Shown here one piece after another: positions 33,500 to 42,110 of a DNA stretch of 64,000 nt. Origin of the DNA: Exiguobacterium sp. J17977 (GTDB taxonomy: Bacteria; Bacillota; Bacilli; Exiguobacteriales; Exiguobacteriaceae); assembly GCF_018616375.1 (NCBI RefSeq), contig NZ_JAEQBB010000009.1:1-64000 (forward strand), written 5' to 3'. Numbering within the stretch: position 1 is the first letter of the stretch; every line of letters starts with the position of its first letter. The notes beneath the pieces are model-generated. The model ran no database searches. It was not told where the DNA came from and saw nothing but the letters and a program-made list of their open reading frames with translations. A program made the translations under genes and the position numbers.

Positions 33500-34630
33500 T
33501 TACGCTTGGAGTTGCTTCGTGATGGCTTCGCCAGGAGCGACGAACGTGTAACCGAGGTCGCGGGCGACAGCTTCATACGTGACCGTCCCGTCGATGACGT
33601 TCAAGCCTTTGAGCAGGGCTGCGTTCCCGCGTAGTGCCGGGAAAATCCCTTTTTGTGCGCATTCGACGATATATGGCATCGTCGCGTTCGTCAAACCGAG
33701 TGTCGACGTGCGTGGGACGGCACCTGGCATGTTGGCGACGGCATAATGTTGTACCCCGTAACGCTCGTATGTCGGCGCGTCATGCGTCGTGATATGGTCG
33801 ATCGTTTCGCAGATTCCGCCTTGGTCGATGGCGACATCGACGATGACCGAACCTGGTGACATCTGTTGGACCATTTCTTTCGTGACGAGTTTCGGTGCTT
33901 TCGCGCCTGGAATGAGGACGGCACCGATGACGAGATCACTTTCAGCCACTTGTTTGGCGATGTTATAGCTGTTTGAGATGAGCGTGTTAATCGTGTTGCC
34001 GAACTGATCATCGATTTGGCGCAGACGGGCTGGACTGATATCCATGATTGTGACGTTGGCACCAAGACCGATCGCGATGCGGGCCGCGTTCATCCCGACG
34101 ACACCGCCCCCGATGACGGTGACGTTCGCACGTGGTACGCCCGGCAGGCCAGATAAGAGAATCCCTTTACCACCGTGTGGTTTTTCAAGGATTTGGGCTC
34201 CGATTTGAGCGGCCATCCGTCCGGCGACTTCACTCATCGGTGTGAGGAGCGGTAACGTCCGGTCAATCTCGACCGTCTCATAGGCGATTGCCGTCACGCC
34301 AGATTCGACGAGTGCTTTCGTGAGCTCTGGTTCGGCCGCCAAGTGCAAGTACGTGAAGAGCGTCAAATCAGGACGGAAATAACGATACTCCGATGGTTGC
34401 GGTTCTTTAACTTTCAACGCCAATTCGACGTGTTCCCAAACGTCCGCGGCTGTGTCGACGATGGTTGCCCCCGCATCGACATACTCCATGTTCGTGAAGC
34501 CGCTACCGACGCCCGCTTCCGTCTCGACGAGGACTTCATGTCCAAGTTCTGTTAATACGGCTGCCCCCATCGGCGTCAAAGCGACGCGATTTTCGTTGTT
34601 TTTAATCTCTTTCAATACCCCGATTTTCAT
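33500..34630 (-). CDS. ald: Alanine dehydrogenase
   Basis: NAD-dependent enzyme interconverting L-alanine and pyruvate plus ammonia; used to catabolise alanine. 376 residues. Lys75 (VKEP) and His96 (YLHLAAE) are the pyruvate-binding and catalytic residues, and the NAD motif [10 protein letters not shown] starts near 173. ATG 34630 follows GAAAGGGGAACGTTAC. The gene lies directly downstream of an AdeR-like activator on the same strand, as in Bacillus, with its own promoter between. Confidence 0.96.
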   Translation of the reverse strand: MKIGVLKEIKNNENRVALTPMGAAVLTELGHEVLVETEAGVGSGFTNMEYVDAGATIVDTAADVWEHVELALKVKEPQPSEYRYFRPDLTLFTYLHLAAEPELTKALVESGVTAIAYETVEIDRTLPLLTPMSEVAGRMAAQIGAQILEKPHGGKGILLSGLPGVPRANVTVIGGGVVGMNAARIAIGLGANVTIMDISPARLRQIDDQFGNTINTLISNSYNIAKQVAESDLVIGAVLIPGAKAPKLVTKEMVQQMSPGSVIVDVAIDQGGICETIDHITTHDAPTYERYGVQHYAVANMPGAVPRTSTLGLTNATMPYIVECAQKGIFPALRGNAALLKGLNVIDGTVTYEAVARDLGYTFVAPGEAITKQLQA

Positions 34631-34674
34631 GTAACGTTCCCCTTTCTCTACTGACACAATTTGTTCACACCTCT

Positions 34675-34703
34675 AGTATAGACCCATCCGAAAACGCTGT
34701 CTT
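34675..34703 (-). promoter_or_regulatory. Promoter of ald
   Basis: On the minus strand AAGACA, 17 bases, TATACT. The weak -35 box fits activator dependence on the AdeR-like protein. Confidence 0.55.
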
Positions 34704-34725
34704 TAGCATGGATTCTAAAAGTGAT

Positions 34726-34761
34726 GACGCCCACTTTGTGAAAAATCACAAAGTAGGCGTC
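34726..34761 (-). terminator. Terminator hairpin after adeR
   Basis: Fifteen-base stem (34726-34740 with 34747-34761, one G-T pair). T content after it is modest. The loop region contains TGTGAAAAATCACA, also found near the adeR promoter in similar form. Confidence 0.65.
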
Positions 34762-35983
34762 AATCGTCTTGGCGGTATTGGCCGGCTTTGATGGCGAGGT
34801 AAACGGCGGCGCGTTCGGGGAGCGAGACTTGGGTGATGTTCGTCAGTTCTTCGATCCGACGAATCCGATACAGTACGGTGTTCGGATGGATATGAAGATG
34901 AGCGGCGACACGCTTGACGTTCCCATCAAAATAGAAATACCATTCGAGCGTCGTGACAAGCTCGGTATGATGCGTGACGTCATACGTCTGCAGGCGCTCG
35001 ATGGTCGGATGTGTCTCGAGACGAAGCCCGATGCGTCGGGCCAAATCGGGAACGAGCTGGTAAATTCCGATCTGTTCGAACGAGCGCGATGTCGCAAGCT
35101 CATACGGGAACTTTCGGCGAAGCGACGTGACGCGTCGTGCTTCTTCCATCGCCGCATAGAGCATGTCGCTCTCAAAGAAACGCCGACTGATGCCAAGACG
35201 CGGCTCCGCTTCAATGAACTTGTCTCGGAGCTGACTCTCAAAACGGTCCGCCCACTGCAAGAGCGCCGCTTCTTCCTCGGGCAAGTCCGATTTCATATAA
35301 TGCCAGACAAGTAATTGCTGGCCATCGATCGCGTGCAGGACGACTTCAATCGCTTGCTGGGTCGCCAATACATAAAACAGTCGTTCCGCCAGTTGCGGGG
35401 TGACCGGCTGGGCGCATTCAATCACGGTGAGGCGGCTGGCGACGGCAATCGGTGCGAGCTCATTCAAGCGGTCGCGCTGGGATGGCGATAAAACGGGAGT
35501 GGCCAGCACTTCTAAAAAGAAGCGTTCCAATTCGGCGTCGATGCGCCGTTCGTGCATCGCGATGGTCATCAGCAATTTTTTGGCGATGTTCGCCCCTTCT
35601 TGTAGGACGGTAAGTTCTTGTTCCGAGAACGGCGTCGTTCGGGCCAGGCTCCAAATATAACCGAGCACATCCCCTTGTTGCTTGATGACGACAGCTGCTC
35701 GTTCACCGAGACCGACGGCCATGCGGGCCGGGATGACGACCGGTTCGTCGCGGTCAATCACTTCTTGAAGAATACCGCTTTCCCATAAGTCCTCGATGAC
35801 CGCTTCCGGGACGCGGCGGCCGATAATCGTCGCGATGCGGGCCGGATCGGTCGAGTCGGGGTGGGTGCTGTAGGCCAGTAACTGATGGTGTCGATTTTCA
35901 ATCGTAATCGGAGCCCGAATCGCTTGTCCGATTGCTTCGGCGAGCGTATCGAGTGACTCATAAGATTTCTGCAAAAAAGGCAT
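34760..35983 (-). CDS. adeR: PucR-family transcriptional activator, AdeR-like
   Basis: 407-residue regulator: an N-terminal GAF-like sensing region, a middle GGDEF-related segment and the C-terminal PucR helix-turn-helix (NVKRVAAHLHIHPNTVLYRIRRIEELT). In Bacillus AdeR activates ald in response to alanine; the gene order adeR-ald here is the same. AGAGGAGGAATCGAC precedes the ATG. A TATAGT -10 box and a perfect TTGTGAA-N2-TTCACAA repeat lie just upstream, suggesting autoregulation or carbon control. Confidence 0.85.
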   Translation of the reverse strand: MPFLQKSYESLDTLAEAIGQAIRAPITIENRHHQLLAYSTHPDSTDPARIATIIGRRVPEAVIEDLWESGILQEVIDRDEPVVIPARMAVGLGERAAVVIKQQGDVLGYIWSLARTTPFSEQELTVLQEGANIAKKLLMTIAMHERRIDAELERFFLEVLATPVLSPSQRDRLNELAPIAVASRLTVIECAQPVTPQLAERLFYVLATQQAIEVVLHAIDGQQLLVWHYMKSDLPEEEAALLQWADRFESQLRDKFIEAEPRLGISRRFFESDMLYAAMEEARRVTSLRRKFPYELATSRSFEQIGIYQLVPDLARRIGLRLETHPTIERLQTYDVTHHTELVTTLEWYFYFDGNVKRVAAHLHIHPNTVLYRIRRIEELTNITQVSLPERAAVYLAIKAGQYRQDD

Positions 35984-36018
35984 GTCGATTCCTCCTCTCT
36001 CTCACTATACCGTCTCTG

Positions 36019-36034
36019 TTGTGAAAGTTCACAA
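36019..36034. promoter_or_regulatory. Inverted repeat in the adeR promoter (possible operator or cre site)
   Basis: TTGTGAAAGTTCACAA is a perfect 7-2-7 inverted repeat just upstream of the adeR -10 box. Its core TGTGAAAGTTCACA matches the CcpA cre pattern except for one base, but could also be an AdeR site. Confidence 0.5.
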
Positions 36035-36084
36035 AAAGATGGTGAGTTTTTAAAAGGGGGAACGACATGCCTGCATCATTCATA

Positions 36085-36501
36085 TTAAATTGGGAAAAAC
36101 AGTCCGACCACGAGACCGAGCAAGGCACCGACGATGACTTGGAACGGGGTGTGCCCGACGAGCTCATTTAAGATGGGCGTCTCGTGCTTGATGCCTTTGA
36201 AGTAGTCGTTCAACAAGCGGGCCTGGAACCCGACCGCCTGACGCACACCGGTCGCATCGTACATGACGATCGTCGCGAAAATCAAGGCGAGCGCGAACAT
36301 ACTGGAATCGAGCCCTTCGATTCGACCGATGACGGTCGCTAGAGCGACGACGGTCGAGGAGTGGGAACTTGGCATCCCACCCGAGGCAAACATGATTTCT
36401 AATTCAAAATCGCGTGTTTTAATGAGTTCGGTTACGAGCTTGGCTGCTTGTGCGATGAACCAAGCGAGCAAGGCGGCGAGTAAAGGTTCGTTAAAGAGCA
36501 A
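36085..36501 (-). CDS. DUF212 divergent PAP2-family membrane protein (YuiD-like), TTG start
   Basis: 138-residue membrane protein of the divergent PAP2 family. Signature GGMPSSHSSTVVAL and the block MYDATGVRQAVGFQA are intact; phosphatase activity has not been settled for the family. The long frame opens at 36579, but AGGAAGTGA lies at the right distance only before the TTG at 36501, which also gives the YuiD-like N-terminus. A short plus-strand ORF with a good site overlaps its 3' end (36067-36171) but is probably chance. Confidence 0.85.
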   Translation of the reverse strand: MLFNEPLLAALLAWFIAQAAKLVTELIKTRDFELEIMFASGGMPSSHSSTVVALATVIGRIEGLDSSMFALALIFATIVMYDATGVRQAVGFQARLLNDYFKGIKHETPILNELVGHTPFQVIVGALLGLVVGLFFPI

Positions 36502-36577
36502 TCGATTCACTTCCTGTCTGACAATGGTATCTACACTATACCCGATTCTGTCATCGGCTAGACGTAAAGTTTCTGTC

Positions 36578-36610
36578 AAAAAAGCACCCCGAGCGTAGGC
36601 TCGAAGTGCT
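36578..36610 (-). terminator. Rho-independent terminator of trhO
   Basis: Twelve-base stem (36583-36594 with 36599-36610, two G-T pairs) and six T on the minus strand. Confidence 0.8.
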
Positions 36611-36626
36611 TTCTGGTCGATTTTTG

Positions 36627-37568
36627 TTACCCGACGACGCCTTCAGTCTCCTGAAGTTTGTCCGCGATATTCTCAATGATATAGCGGTTACGTGGATGCT
36701 CCTGGCACTCTTTCGAGCATGAACGCATTTGTTTCGGTTCACACTCTTCACAACAGAAGTGTTGGGCATTACACACCGGGTTGGCACAATTAACGTAGCG
36801 GACCGTCTTCGTTCCGCAGTGCATGCACTCCGAAACAACGGACGGGTTGACCGTGTTGACCGGGACGTTGATGCGCTCGTCAAAGACGTAAAGCTCACCT
36901 TCCCAGTCTTCGCCTTTCGTGGCTTCGTCTTTGCCGTACATGGCGACGCCGCCTTTAAGGTGGAAAATGTTATCGTGACCTTGGTCACGCATATATGCGG
37001 TAAATTTCTCGCAACGGACGCCTCCGGTACAGTACGTGAGTAACGTTTTCCCTTCGTAGAGGTCCTTGTTCTCTTCGAGCCAATCTGGCATGTAACGAGA
37101 AGCCTCTACATCGATTTTGATCGCGTTTTTAAAGTGACCAAGATCGTACTCGTAGTTGTTACGAACGTCGAGGATGACGACATCGTCGCGATTCATCATC
37201 TCTTTCCATTCTGCCGGTTCGAGGTACGCACCGTGCTGTTTTGGCACGTCGAACTCCCCATCAAAGCGCCACGTCACAAGCTCTTTTTTATGACGGACAA
37301 AAATTTTCGAGAACGCATGCTCTTCGACTTCATCGATTTTGAATTCGATGTCGCTGAATAGTGGGTTCGCTTTCAAGTCGTTCATGTATTGCTCGGTCTG
37401 TTCCCAAGTCCCAGAGCACGTCCCGTTGATTCCTTCGGAAGAAATCAAGATGCGTCCTTTGATACCGAGGTCCTTACAATACTTGAGGTGCTCTTGTGTG
37501 AGCGTTTCTGGGTCTTCGATGTTGACGTACTTATAGTACAGCAAGACCCGCATTGGTTTTGTTTCCAT
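36627..37568 (-). CDS. trhO: tRNA uridine(34) hydroxylase TrhO (rhodanese family)
   Basis: Oxygen-dependent enzyme of 313 residues that makes 5-hydroxyuridine at the tRNA wobble position, a step toward mo5U in Gram-positives. An N-terminal acylphosphatase-like domain (1-100) is followed by a rhodanese domain with essential Cys180 in YCTGGVRC. The Cys-rich C-terminus (CMHCGTKT and CCEEC) probably binds zinc. ATG 37568 follows AGGGGAGTAACACAC. A promoter is at 37667-37695 and a terminator after the gene. Confidence 0.92.
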   Translation of the reverse strand: METKPMRVLLYYKYVNIEDPETLTQEHLKYCKDLGIKGRILISSEGINGTCSGTWEQTEQYMNDLKANPLFSDIEFKIDEVEEHAFSKIFVRHKKELVTWRFDGEFDVPKQHGAYLEPAEWKEMMNRDDVVILDVRNNYEYDLGHFKNAIKIDVEASRYMPDWLEENKDLYEGKTLLTYCTGGVRCEKFTAYMRDQGHDNIFHLKGGVAMYGKDEATKGEDWEGELYVFDERINVPVNTVNPSVVSECMHCGTKTVRYVNCANPVCNAQHFCCEECEPKQMRSCSKECQEHPRNRYIIENIADKLQETEGVVG

Positions 37569-37666
37569 GTGTGTTACTCCCCTGTGTTCAGTTTTTTGCA
37601 GGAAAACGAACGTTGGGTTGTGTCGTTCGACGAACGGACTTGCCTGCAACCACAAGTCCATACTAT

Positions 37667-37695
37667 ATGATAGATATCACAGATGAATTTCGCAA
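37667..37695 (-). promoter_or_regulatory. Probable trhO promoter
   Basis: On the minus strand TTGCGA, 17 bases, TATCAT, next to a second TATAGT. The rest of the 225-base gap holds no gene that I can support. Confidence 0.5.
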
Positions 37696-37793
37696 ATACT
37701 TTTTATTTTTTTACGGCGATGGGCAGGGGGATGCGTCTTCCTGAGCGAAATCGGGTAAAAAGGGAATAACGAAAGTTGAAGGTGGAAACGGAT

Positions 37794-38438
37794 ATGCTGA
37801 CATCACTCCAACAATATATTTTAAACTTGATCGAATGGCTACAAGGACTTCCGGGCGGACCTTGGGCAGGACTAGGGGCACCTTTCTTAGAAGCCATCTT
37901 TCCATTTCTCCCACTCGTCCTTATCATCTCGGCGAACGCAGCGACGTATGGATTTTTGCTTGGGACGTTACTGTCTTGGGTCGGTAGTTTGCTCGGAACA
38001 ATCCTTGTGTTTGTAGCTGTTCGCTACGTGTTCCGAAAGCCGATGACGCGGTGGCTCGAGCGACATAAGCAAGGCGTCTATTGGCTCGAACGCATCAAGC
38101 ATATGAGTCCGGTCTCACTCGGATTTCTGTACTCGCTCCCGTTCATTCCGGTCAGCTTGATCACATACTTACTCGCGCTCATTCAAATGCCGCTCCGGAC
38201 GTTCATCATGGCGGCCGGGTTCGGCAAGTTACTCGTCGTCTTGATTTTCTCTGTCATTGGCGACCAGTGGGAAGAGTTTATCCAAAGCCCGTTCCGATTA
38301 TCAATGCTCGTTTTATTACTGTTCGTCCTATGGGCCATCAGCCGCGGACTCGAAGAGCTGCTCAAACGGCGTGCCTTCAGAAAGCGGAACGAGCAGCTGA
38401 AACGTGAACTTGAAGCGAAACGACAAACGACCTTGTGA
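37794..38438 (+). CDS. TVP38/TMEM64 family (VTT domain) membrane protein
   Basis: 214-residue polytopic protein of the DedA/VTT superfamily. Related DedA proteins recycle undecaprenyl phosphate or scramble phospholipids; for this branch the role is unproven. Conserved features: APFLEAIFPFLPLVLI re-entrant region, SWVGSLLGTILVFVAVR and FLYSLPFIPVSLITYL. ATG 37794 lies eight bases after AAGGTGG; the longer reading opens at a TTG overlapping that site. C-terminus is a basic helix. Confidence 0.85.
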   Translation: MLTSLQQYILNLIEWLQGLPGGPWAGLGAPFLEAIFPFLPLVLIISANAATYGFLLGTLLSWVGSLLGTILVFVAVRYVFRKPMTRWLERHKQGVYWLERIKHMSPVSLGFLYSLPFIPVSLITYLLALIQMPLRTFIMAAGFGKLLVVLIFSVIGDQWEEFIQSPFRLSMLVLLLFVLWAISRGLEELLKRRAFRKRNEQLKRELEAKRQTTL

Positions 38439-38462
38439 AGCGACTACTTCACAAGGTCGTTT
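38425..38462. terminator. Bidirectional terminator
   Basis: Sixteen-base stem AAACGACCTTGTGAAG (38425-38440 with 38447-38462) spanning the VTT gene stop codon, just before the convergent transporter end. Confidence 0.8.
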
Positions 38463-38465
38463 TCG

Positions 38466-39749
38466 TTAAGCGCGTTTTTTGAAACGCGGGAAGTTAAAGG
38501 CGATGGCCAATCCTCCGCAAATGAACAGTAAGAACGGATAGAACATATACGGAACGAGCGCCGGTGACGCTGTGTTCGTCAGTTCGGCCGCAATGAGAAG
38601 CTGTGCCCCGTAAGGCAACAGACCTTGGACCCCACACGAGAAGATATCGAGTACACTCGCTGACTTTTTACGTTCGATGTCATAATCGTCGGCGATGTTT
38701 GCGGCGAGCGGACCAGCCACGAGAATCGAAATCGTGTTGTTCGCCGTCGCGACGTTTGTCGCACTGACGAGCCCGGCGATGCTCCACTCCGCGCCGGCCC
38801 GTCTTTTAATTCGGGACGTGAGCGCGTCACGCAAGTACGTGAGTCCGCCGTTATGCGAGATGAGTCCGACGAGCCCACCCATGAGCAATGTCAGGAGTGA
38901 AATCTCGGCCATGCCCATCATGCCGTCCGCCATGGCGGTGACGTACGTGGTGACGGCTAGACTGCCGTCCAACAGACCGATGATGCCGGTCAGGGCGATG
39001 CCGCCGAGCAAGACGAGGATGACGTTCATTCCCGTCAAGGCGAGCACGATGACCGCAAGGTACGGAATCAGCTTATACCATTCAAACGCTGCCGGCTCGA
39101 TGGTCGATTCACCGCTCGATAAGACGGCGAGCAAAATCGTTGTGATGACGGCTGCCGGCAAGACAATCCAAAAGTTGGTCCGGAACTTGTCGCGCATGTT
39201 CGTCCGCTGGGTGCGGACGGCAGCAATCGTCGTGTCCGAAATGAACGACAAGTTATCACCGAACATGGCACCGCCAACGACGGCCGCTGCCGCGATGGCA
39301 ATATTGACGCCGCTCTCCTCATGGATGCCGAGGGCGATCGGCGCCAGTGCGGCAATCGTCCCGGTCGATGTGCCCATCGCCATTGAGATGAAGGCTGCGA
39401 TGACGAACAGGCCGCTCAAGAGGAGCGAAGGCGGTAATAACGTCAATGCCGCATTGACGGTCGCATCAATCGCGCCGATTGCTTCGGCGACGCTTGAAAA
39501 CGCACCGGCGAGCAAGAAGATGAACACCATGATCAAGATGCTCGGGTTGCCGGCGCCTTGGGCGACGCGTTCGACCGTCTGGGTGACGCTTCCTTTCGTC
39601 ATCATCGCCGCGACGATGACGGCAATCAAGGCCGCGATCAGGACGGGGAATTTATAAAAGTCGTCATAGTAGATGCCTGCCCCGATAAAGAAGACAAGGA
39701 AGACGAGTAAGGGCAGGAGCGCCCATTTGTTAGCTGTTGGTTGTTCCAA
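38466..39749 (-). CDS. NhaC-superfamily transporter under SAM riboswitch (candidate methionine transporter)
   Basis: 427-residue transporter with about 11-12 helices; FGDNLSFISDTT and NNTISILVAGP are superfamily signatures. Annotation pipelines would call it a Na+/H+ antiporter, but a SAM-I riboswitch controls it, so uptake of methionine or a related sulfur compound is likelier (MetT-type proposals exist for this superfamily). I set the start at TTG 39749, six bases after GAGGTG; the ATG at 39767 has no Shine-Dalgarno sequence. The window has a second, separate NhaC-family gene at 2613. Confidence 0.83.
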   Translation of the reverse strand: MEQPTANKWALLPLLVFLVFFIGAGIYYDDFYKFPVLIAALIAVIVAAMMTKGSVTQTVERVAQGAGNPSILIMVFIFLLAGAFSSVAEAIGAIDATVNAALTLLPPSLLLSGLFVIAAFISMAMGTSTGTIAALAPIALGIHEESGVNIAIAAAAVVGGAMFGDNLSFISDTTIAAVRTQRTNMRDKFRTNFWIVLPAAVITTILLAVLSSGESTIEPAAFEWYKLIPYLAVIVLALTGMNVILVLLGGIALTGIIGLLDGSLAVTTYVTAMADGMMGMAEISLLTLLMGGLVGLISHNGGLTYLRDALTSRIKRRAGAEWSIAGLVSATNVATANNTISILVAGPLAANIADDYDIERKKSASVLDIFSCGVQGLLPYGAQLLIAAELTNTASPALVPYMFYPFLLFICGGLAIAFNFPRFKKRA

Positions 39750-39771
39750 TCGATTCACCTCATTCATTAAA

Positions 39772-39917
39772 ATAAAAAGAGAGCCTTCTGAAAAAAGGCT
39801 CTCTCGACAAGAAACACTTTTTTCATCTGTCGAGCAGACCGCTCGCTGGATTTGGCACAGGTTACCCGCTGCCGAGACGTCATCGGGCCAGTCCCTCAGT
39901 CTCTCTTGATAAAAAAG
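39772..39917 (-). promoter_or_regulatory. SAM-I (S-box) riboswitch with terminator
   Basis: The minus strand carries the S-box core: ATCAAGAGAG, GAGGGACTGGCCCGATGA, CGGCA and GTGCCAAATCC in order, closed by a P1 stem of CTTTTTTATC with GATGAAAAAAG (aptamer about 39817-39917). Downstream a strong terminator (AGAGAGCC/GGCTCTCT at 39778-39804, then T run) forms the off-state platform. High SAM should stop transcription of the transporter. Confidence 0.95.
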
Positions 39918-39984
39918 TTGTGATATTTAGTTATAAGACACGTTCCCTAACGTACCTGTTTCAAATCTGCTTGTCAATAGCAAA

Positions 39985-40007
39985 CCCCCACGCGATGCAC
40001 GTGGGGG
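39985..40007 (-). terminator. Weak terminator after the diguanylate cyclase gene
   Basis: GC-rich stem CCCCCAC/GTGGGGG with a short T run on the minus strand. Confidence 0.55.
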
Positions 40008-40011
40008 CGAG

Positions 40012-41691
40012 TCAGGACGTCAAAAAATTGTAATGGGCGACGCGGTTGCGTCCTGCGTACTTCCCGCCGACGTAAAGCGCTCGGTCGGCGTTGCGAATCG
40101 TATCGTCTAGTCGTTTGTCACCGAACGCTTGAATCGTATCGACGCCGATTGAGGCGGTCACGGGGATATCGATTCCGTCGACGTGGAATGGTTTGTTCTC
40201 GATTTGTTGACGGATGCGCTCGGCAATCTCGACGGCGGCTTCGACATCGCACCGGTTCAACAGCAAGATGAACTCCTCGCCGCCATAACGGGCTGCGAAA
40301 TCATCGGTGCGGAGCACTTGGCGGATGCGGCGACCAAACTCTTGGAGCACGCTGTCTCCGACTTGATGACCGTGCGTGTCGTTGATTTTTTTGAAGAAGT
40401 CGATATCGAGCATCGCGACGGAAATCGGATACATCGAGCCGTCCGAGATTTGTTGAATCCCGTATTCATAAAAAGCCCGCGCATTGGCAAGCAACGTCAA
40501 GCTGTCCGTCCGGCTCTCGGTATAGAGGCGGTCACGTTCATGACAACGGCTAATCGTTCGATTGAACGATTTGAGCAGTTTGACAATCTCACGTTGAATG
40601 ATGGGCGGATAGCCATAGACGTGTTCGCCGGTCATGACGAGCCACGTGCGGATGCCTTCGATTTCCTCGGAACGGACCGAGATGAAGCTATGATAGTCTT
40701 CATCGAACTCGTTCGATAGCGGGGCGTCCCATTCAAAGCGCATCTCATACTCGACCGAGGCTTCGTTCGGATAGGTTGCATCGAGTAAATCAAAGACGAC
40801 GTGGCGATCGATCGGCTGGCGCGTCTTCAAATCAAAGTAAAGCGTGCGGTCGAACAGTTTGAACTCGACGAACCCTTCGTCGTACTCGTTGAGTCGTTCA
40901 CATTGACTGAGGAACACCTCAATCGCTTGCGCCTCGCTTTGTGACAACGACACGGCTTCTTTTGCCTCATCATATTGTTCAATCAACGATTTGAAGGCGT
41001 CTTGCCGACCTTTCTGGATGATGAGCCGCTTAATAAAGAAGGTGAGTGCGGCGGCGATACTGCTGACGACAAGCAAGTTCGTCTCACGGAAGAGCGAGGC
41101 CGCCAAAATGAAGACGAGACTGACGATATACGTGTAAAACGCGATGCTTAGAAAGTCGCGGACCGGGATATCGACACGGAACCACCAACCGACTTGATAC
41201 TTTTGCACGACAGTGTTCAAGATGATGGCCACAATCAAGCCGGCAAGCGGCAGAAACGAATCTTGGGAATAAAAACCGAGACCGGTCACACCGCCGAGGG
41301 CCAAGTACACACTGGCTGGGATGGCAATCTCTAAAAATGACGTGATGGCGTTCCACGGATACGTGAAGCGGAAGCGACGAAGCGCGACACGCGGTTTCAA
41401 GTTGACGAACTGGAAGACGAGTAGTCCAATCTGATTGACGAACAACGCCGTCTCGAAATCGAAGAACAAGAAAATGATTAAGACGATACTTTCCGAAAAG
41501 GTAAAGTAGACGCCTTTCCGTTCGATGGAGTCCATTTGAAAAATAATGACGAGCAACGCGATCAAAATGAACGATAACGGCTCGATGGCCGGCATGTTCA
41601 ACACACCTGTCGCGAACAAGATGAGCGTCAAACCGAACAGCATACTCCAAATACTCCAACCAAGGACGGACATCTTGCGGAAATGGTTCAT
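40012..41691 (-). CDS. Membrane diguanylate cyclase (GGDEF domain)
   Basis: 559-residue protein: several N-terminal helices (about 10-225), a cytosolic linker with a coiled region, and a C-terminal GGDEF domain (about 395-559). The active site reads YGGEEF, competent for making cyclic di-GMP, and an inhibitory I-site RTDD sits exactly five residues before it. The membrane part is a probable sensor of unknown signal. AGGAGGGAACC precedes the ATG. No effector or EAL gene lies in the window. Confidence 0.9.
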   Translation of the reverse strand: MNHFRKMSVLGWSIWSMLFGLTLILFATGVLNMPAIEPLSFILIALLVIIFQMDSIERKGVYFTFSESIVLIIFLFFDFETALFVNQIGLLVFQFVNLKPRVALRRFRFTYPWNAITSFLEIAIPASVYLALGGVTGLGFYSQDSFLPLAGLIVAIILNTVVQKYQVGWWFRVDIPVRDFLSIAFYTYIVSLVFILAASLFRETNLLVVSSIAAALTFFIKRLIIQKGRQDAFKSLIEQYDEAKEAVSLSQSEAQAIEVFLSQCERLNEYDEGFVEFKLFDRTLYFDLKTRQPIDRHVVFDLLDATYPNEASVEYEMRFEWDAPLSNEFDEDYHSFISVRSEEIEGIRTWLVMTGEHVYGYPPIIQREIVKLLKSFNRTISRCHERDRLYTESRTDSLTLLANARAFYEYGIQQISDGSMYPISVAMLDIDFFKKINDTHGHQVGDSVLQEFGRRIRQVLRTDDFAARYGGEEFILLLNRCDVEAAVEIAERIRQQIENKPFHVDGIDIPVTASIGVDTIQAFGDKRLDDTIRNADRALYVGGKYAGRNRVAHYNFLTS

Positions 41692-41792
41692 GGTTCCCTC
41701 CTATGTGGGAAAAATTCAATTATGTATGGTAGGAGATTCGGCACAACCATGCCCGAGTCCTGCCTATCCATCATAATGGCGGAATTCTAGCA

Positions 41793-41821
41793 TTGAGTCT
41801 ATATGAAATTTCCTCTATAAT
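41793..41821 (+). promoter_or_regulatory. Sigma-A promoter of the argS leader
   Basis: TTGAGT, 17 bases, TATAAT, directly before the T-box leader. Confidence 0.75.
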
Positions 41822-41829
41822 GAAATTGC

Positions 41830-42084
41830 TTTTCAACCACATAGACGAAAGTCGATGAAAAAGAGAGTAACGATCGTTCCGTCAACAAAGCGACCTAGGG
41901 ATTGGTGAGAGCCTAGGCTGACAAACATCGCGAAACGCACTTTTGAGATGCTATCCGAACCTGAGTAGGCGTAGCCGGGGGACCCCCGTTATCACCGATA
42001 AAGCGGTCTGTGTCAAGCAGGCAAGAAGAGTGGTACCGCGGGCCATCCCGTCTCTTTGCATCTGTGCAAAGGGCGTTTTTTTTA
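41830..42084 (+). promoter_or_regulatory. T-box leader (arginine specifier) controlling argS
   Basis: The T-box sequence AGAGTGGTACCGCGG is at 42027-42041, followed by a terminator stem around CTTTGCA/TGCAAAG and a run of eight T. In stem I, AGAGAGTAA lies opposite CGAAA-CGC-AC; CGC (41936-41938) followed by A is the probable arginine specifier. Uncharged tRNA-Arg should promote read-through. Confidence 0.87.
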
Positions 42085-42110
42085 TGAACAAATTATAAGG
42101 AGGAATTAGA

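Noticed and set aside
36067-36171. Plus-strand 34-codon ORF with AAAAGGGGG six bases before ATG
   Set aside because: It lies antisense to the 3' end of the DUF212 gene, has no recognisable pattern, and its sequence is dictated by the conserved opposite strand. Probably chance.
36085-36579. ATG at 36579 as the start of the DUF212 protein
   Set aside because: No Shine-Dalgarno site and 26 extra residues unlike YuiD; TTG at 36501 is better placed.
38466-39767. ATG at 39767 as the start of the SAM-controlled transporter
   Set aside because: It lies directly against the riboswitch terminator T run without a ribosome site; TTG at 39749 follows GAGGTG.
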